Origin: Paraburkholderia unamae
Lineage (GTDB): Bacteria; Pseudomonadota; Gammaproteobacteria; Burkholderiales; Burkholderiaceae
Assembly (NCBI RefSeq): GCF_003268775.1
Contig: NZ_QLSU01000001.1
Location: 248,001 to 312,000, forward strand
Direction of reading: 5' to 3'
DNA: 64,000 nucleotides
Position 1 is the first letter of the stretch; each line of letters begins with the position of its first letter. The position numbers and the translations under genes are program-made. Shown piece by piece: positions 62,619-64,000 of the stretch. The notes below the pieces were generated by a model. That model did no database searches, was not told the origin of the DNA, and was given only the letters and a program-made list of their open reading frames with translations.

Positions 62619-63764
62619 TTACATCCCGCGCGCGGCCACGCCCCGGCCTCGGGGTTCGCTCGCCAGCGCTTCGCCATTGAGCGCGTCGCGCTCGTGCAGC
62701 ATCTCGCGCGTGAGTTGCGCATGCTGGCGCGCGAAGTGCTGCGTGGTGAGATCGCGCGTGCGCAACTGTTCGCAGGCTTCGCGGGCCTGGGCAAGCGCGC
62801 GCGCCGGGTCGGCGACGAGCGCGTTCGCGGCGTCGCGCAACTGCTGCGCGTTGAACGGTTCAACGTAGGAGGCGGCGCTTTCGTCGAAGTAGTCTTCGAG
62901 CGCGCCCACCTTCGTCGCGATCATCGGCTTGCCGAGGGCCGCGGCTTCCAGCATCACGGTGATGCCCGAAGCGTGCGTGTTGGGGCGCAGCGGCACCACG
63001 ATGATGTCCGCCCAGTCATACAGCGCATGCTGTTGCTGGATGCCGGAAACACGCACGATTTCCACGTTGTCCGCGCGCGCCGAAGCCGGCATGCGCCGCC
63101 GCGTGGCGATGCGCACCTGGTAGCGCGAATCGTTGCCAAGCGCGCTTACGAGCGTGGTCCAGTCGCGGTCGCGGTCGTTGCCGATCGCGGCCACGCGCAC
63201 CGGCGTATGCGGCTTCCACTCCGTGGGCGCACGCAATGGAAAATCGCTGGTGTTCAGCCCATAGAGCACGTGGCGCGCCGTACGGCCGAAATACTCGCCG
63301 CACAGCGCGGCATTCTCGCTTGCGAGCGTGGTGAGCAGATCGGCGCGTTTGAGCAGCCGCTTGTAGATCGCGCGGCGCAGCGCGCCATAGCCGGGCCAGC
63401 GGTCGAGCAGCCACACGCTCTGCGCGAGCAGCAGCGGGCGCGCGCCACCCTTCCTGGCATTCATCAGCAGCACGAGCGCGACGGCCAGGTGCTCCTGCTC
63501 GGTATGCGTCCAGATGACATCGGACTGCAAAATGGCGCGGCGATTGCGCCATGCGTGGATGAAATCGAAACCAAGCGCGGCTTTCAGCGCGCGGCGCGCG
63601 AAGCGCACCGGCGTGCTCTCGCTCGCATCGTGCGCGTAGTTGAGCGCGAATTCCGCGGATTCCGCGTGATGGTAGCCGTACAGGCTGCCGATATTCTCGC
63701 CTTTGCGATAGCGGCGCGGATCGGCGCCATAAAAAAGGTGGACGTGGACTTGCGTACCGCTCAT
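62619..63764 (-). CDS. Glycosyltransferase family 4-like protein
   Basis: Probable glycosyltransferase, 381 aa. The N-terminal part is less typical (VHVHLFYGADPRRYRKGENI), with YGLNTSDFPLRAPTEW, and the C-terminal donor domain has LYDWADIIVVPLRPNTHASG, ITVMLEAAALGKPMIATKVG. GGAGG is six bases before ATG 63764. It ends 2 bp before the polymerase start. Its acceptor is unknown. Confidence 0.78.
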   Translation of the reverse strand: MSGTQVHVHLFYGADPRRYRKGENIGSLYGYHHAESAEFALNYAHDASESTPVRFARRALKAALGFDFIHAWRNRRAILQSDVIWTHTEQEHLAVALVLLMNARKGGARPLLLAQSVWLLDRWPGYGALRRAIYKRLLKRADLLTTLASENAALCGEYFGRTARHVLYGLNTSDFPLRAPTEWKPHTPVRVAAIGNDRDRDWTTLVSALGNDSRYQVRIATRRRMPASARADNVEIVRVSGIQQQHALYDWADIIVVPLRPNTHASGITVMLEAAALGKPMIATKVGALEDYFDESAASYVEPFNAQQLRDAANALVADPARALAQAREACEQLRTRDLTTQHFARQHAQLTREMLHERDALNGEALASEPRGRGVAARGM

Positions 63765-63799
63765 TCAGGGTCCTCCGTGTAGTCGTTGGCCGCGCGGCT

Positions 63800-64000
63800 C
63801 AGGCGAGCGCGCGGCGCGCCTCTCGTGCACCGCCGCGCACCGCGCGCCAGCGGGCGAATGCCGCGGCCGCGGAGCCGCCGCGCAGGGCGCTCAGGCCCGT
63901 ATGGACGATGCCCGGATACACTCGCGTACCGACGAGCGCGTACCACCACCAGGCGGTTTCGCGGCGCAGCGGCGTGAGATGGCCGAGCAGGATCAGATGC
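63800..64000 (-). CDS. C-terminal end of a probable glycosyltransferase (cut by window edge)
   Basis: The minus-strand frame is open from the right edge to a TGA at 63800-63802, giving 66 codons: HLILLGHLTPLRRETAWWWY, ALVGTRVYPGIVHTGLSALR and an Ala/Arg-rich tail. The phrase WWYALVGTRVYPG resembles the C-terminus of family 2 glycosyltransferases of exopolysaccharide clusters. It precedes the next gene by 35 bp and belongs to the same operon. Too little is visible to be sure of its class. Confidence 0.55.

Overview
The window is GC-rich, densely coded beta-proteobacterial DNA. RecC, UgpCEA, a GltI-like binding protein, a C-terminal-Phe porin, an ECF42/DGPF pair, an indole-3-acetate (iac) catabolic cluster and a cepacian-like exopolysaccharide locus together suggest Paraburkholderia, Caballeronia or a close Burkholderiaceae relative. 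This is inferred from protein families only. No rRNA, tRNA, CRISPR array, insertion sequence or prophage was found.

Layout. 1-10 kb, all minus strand: recC (5' part only), a ugpAEC glycerol-3-phosphate ABC transporter without ugpB, a TibC-type autotransporter heptosyltransferase, an FAD ferredoxin reductase, a lone amino-acid binding protein and an ACS-type MFS permease whose promoter carries a perfect palindrome. 10-14 kb: a nucleoside deoxyribosyltransferase and an S53/S10 peptidase pair. 14.6-19.3 kb, all minus: a possible signalling island made of a bacterial glutamate-receptor-like channel, a receiver-only protein, a histidine kinase with an ABC-type periplasmic sensor and a FixJ-like regulator. 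20-25 kb: a CadD-like membrane protein followed by a terminator and possible sRNA, then a hydroxyacyl-CoA dehydrogenase/opine dehydrogenase operon divergent from an overlapping AraC/LysR regulator pair.

25.4-40.1 kb is the iac region: porin, MFS permease, IacF reductase, LysR regulator, IacCD ring-hydroxylating dioxygenase, a tandem-fused tautomerase, a PAS histidine kinase, IacA-B-I-H-E, a FixJ-type regulator and the flavin reductase IacG. The MFS, tautomerase, LysR and two-component genes match the iac gene content described for Paraburkholderia phytofirmans PsJN. IacA with IacG and IacE should oxidise indole-3-acetate, and IacCDF with accessory proteins should carry it towards catechol; catechol ring-cleavage genes are not in the window. 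A shared sequence block (TCTTTAG core) lies about 125-145 bp upstream of iacA, iacG and the MFS gene and is proposed as the operator of the two-component system.

40-46 kb: a Tat-exported phospholipase C with a Pho-box-like repeat nearby, a LysR gene remnant, a TrxB-like ferredoxin-NADP reductase, and a DGPF protein translationally coupled to an ECF42 sigma factor. 46.2-64 kb is an exopolysaccharide locus with galU, acyltransferases, a two-domain glycosyltransferase, a Wzx-like flippase, a secreted beta-propeller protein, gmd/rmd for GDP-D-rhamnose, further glycosyltransferases and a Wzy-like polymerase, running off the right edge in one more probable glycosyltransferase. A previously easy-to-miss 47-codon membrane protein lies beside galU.
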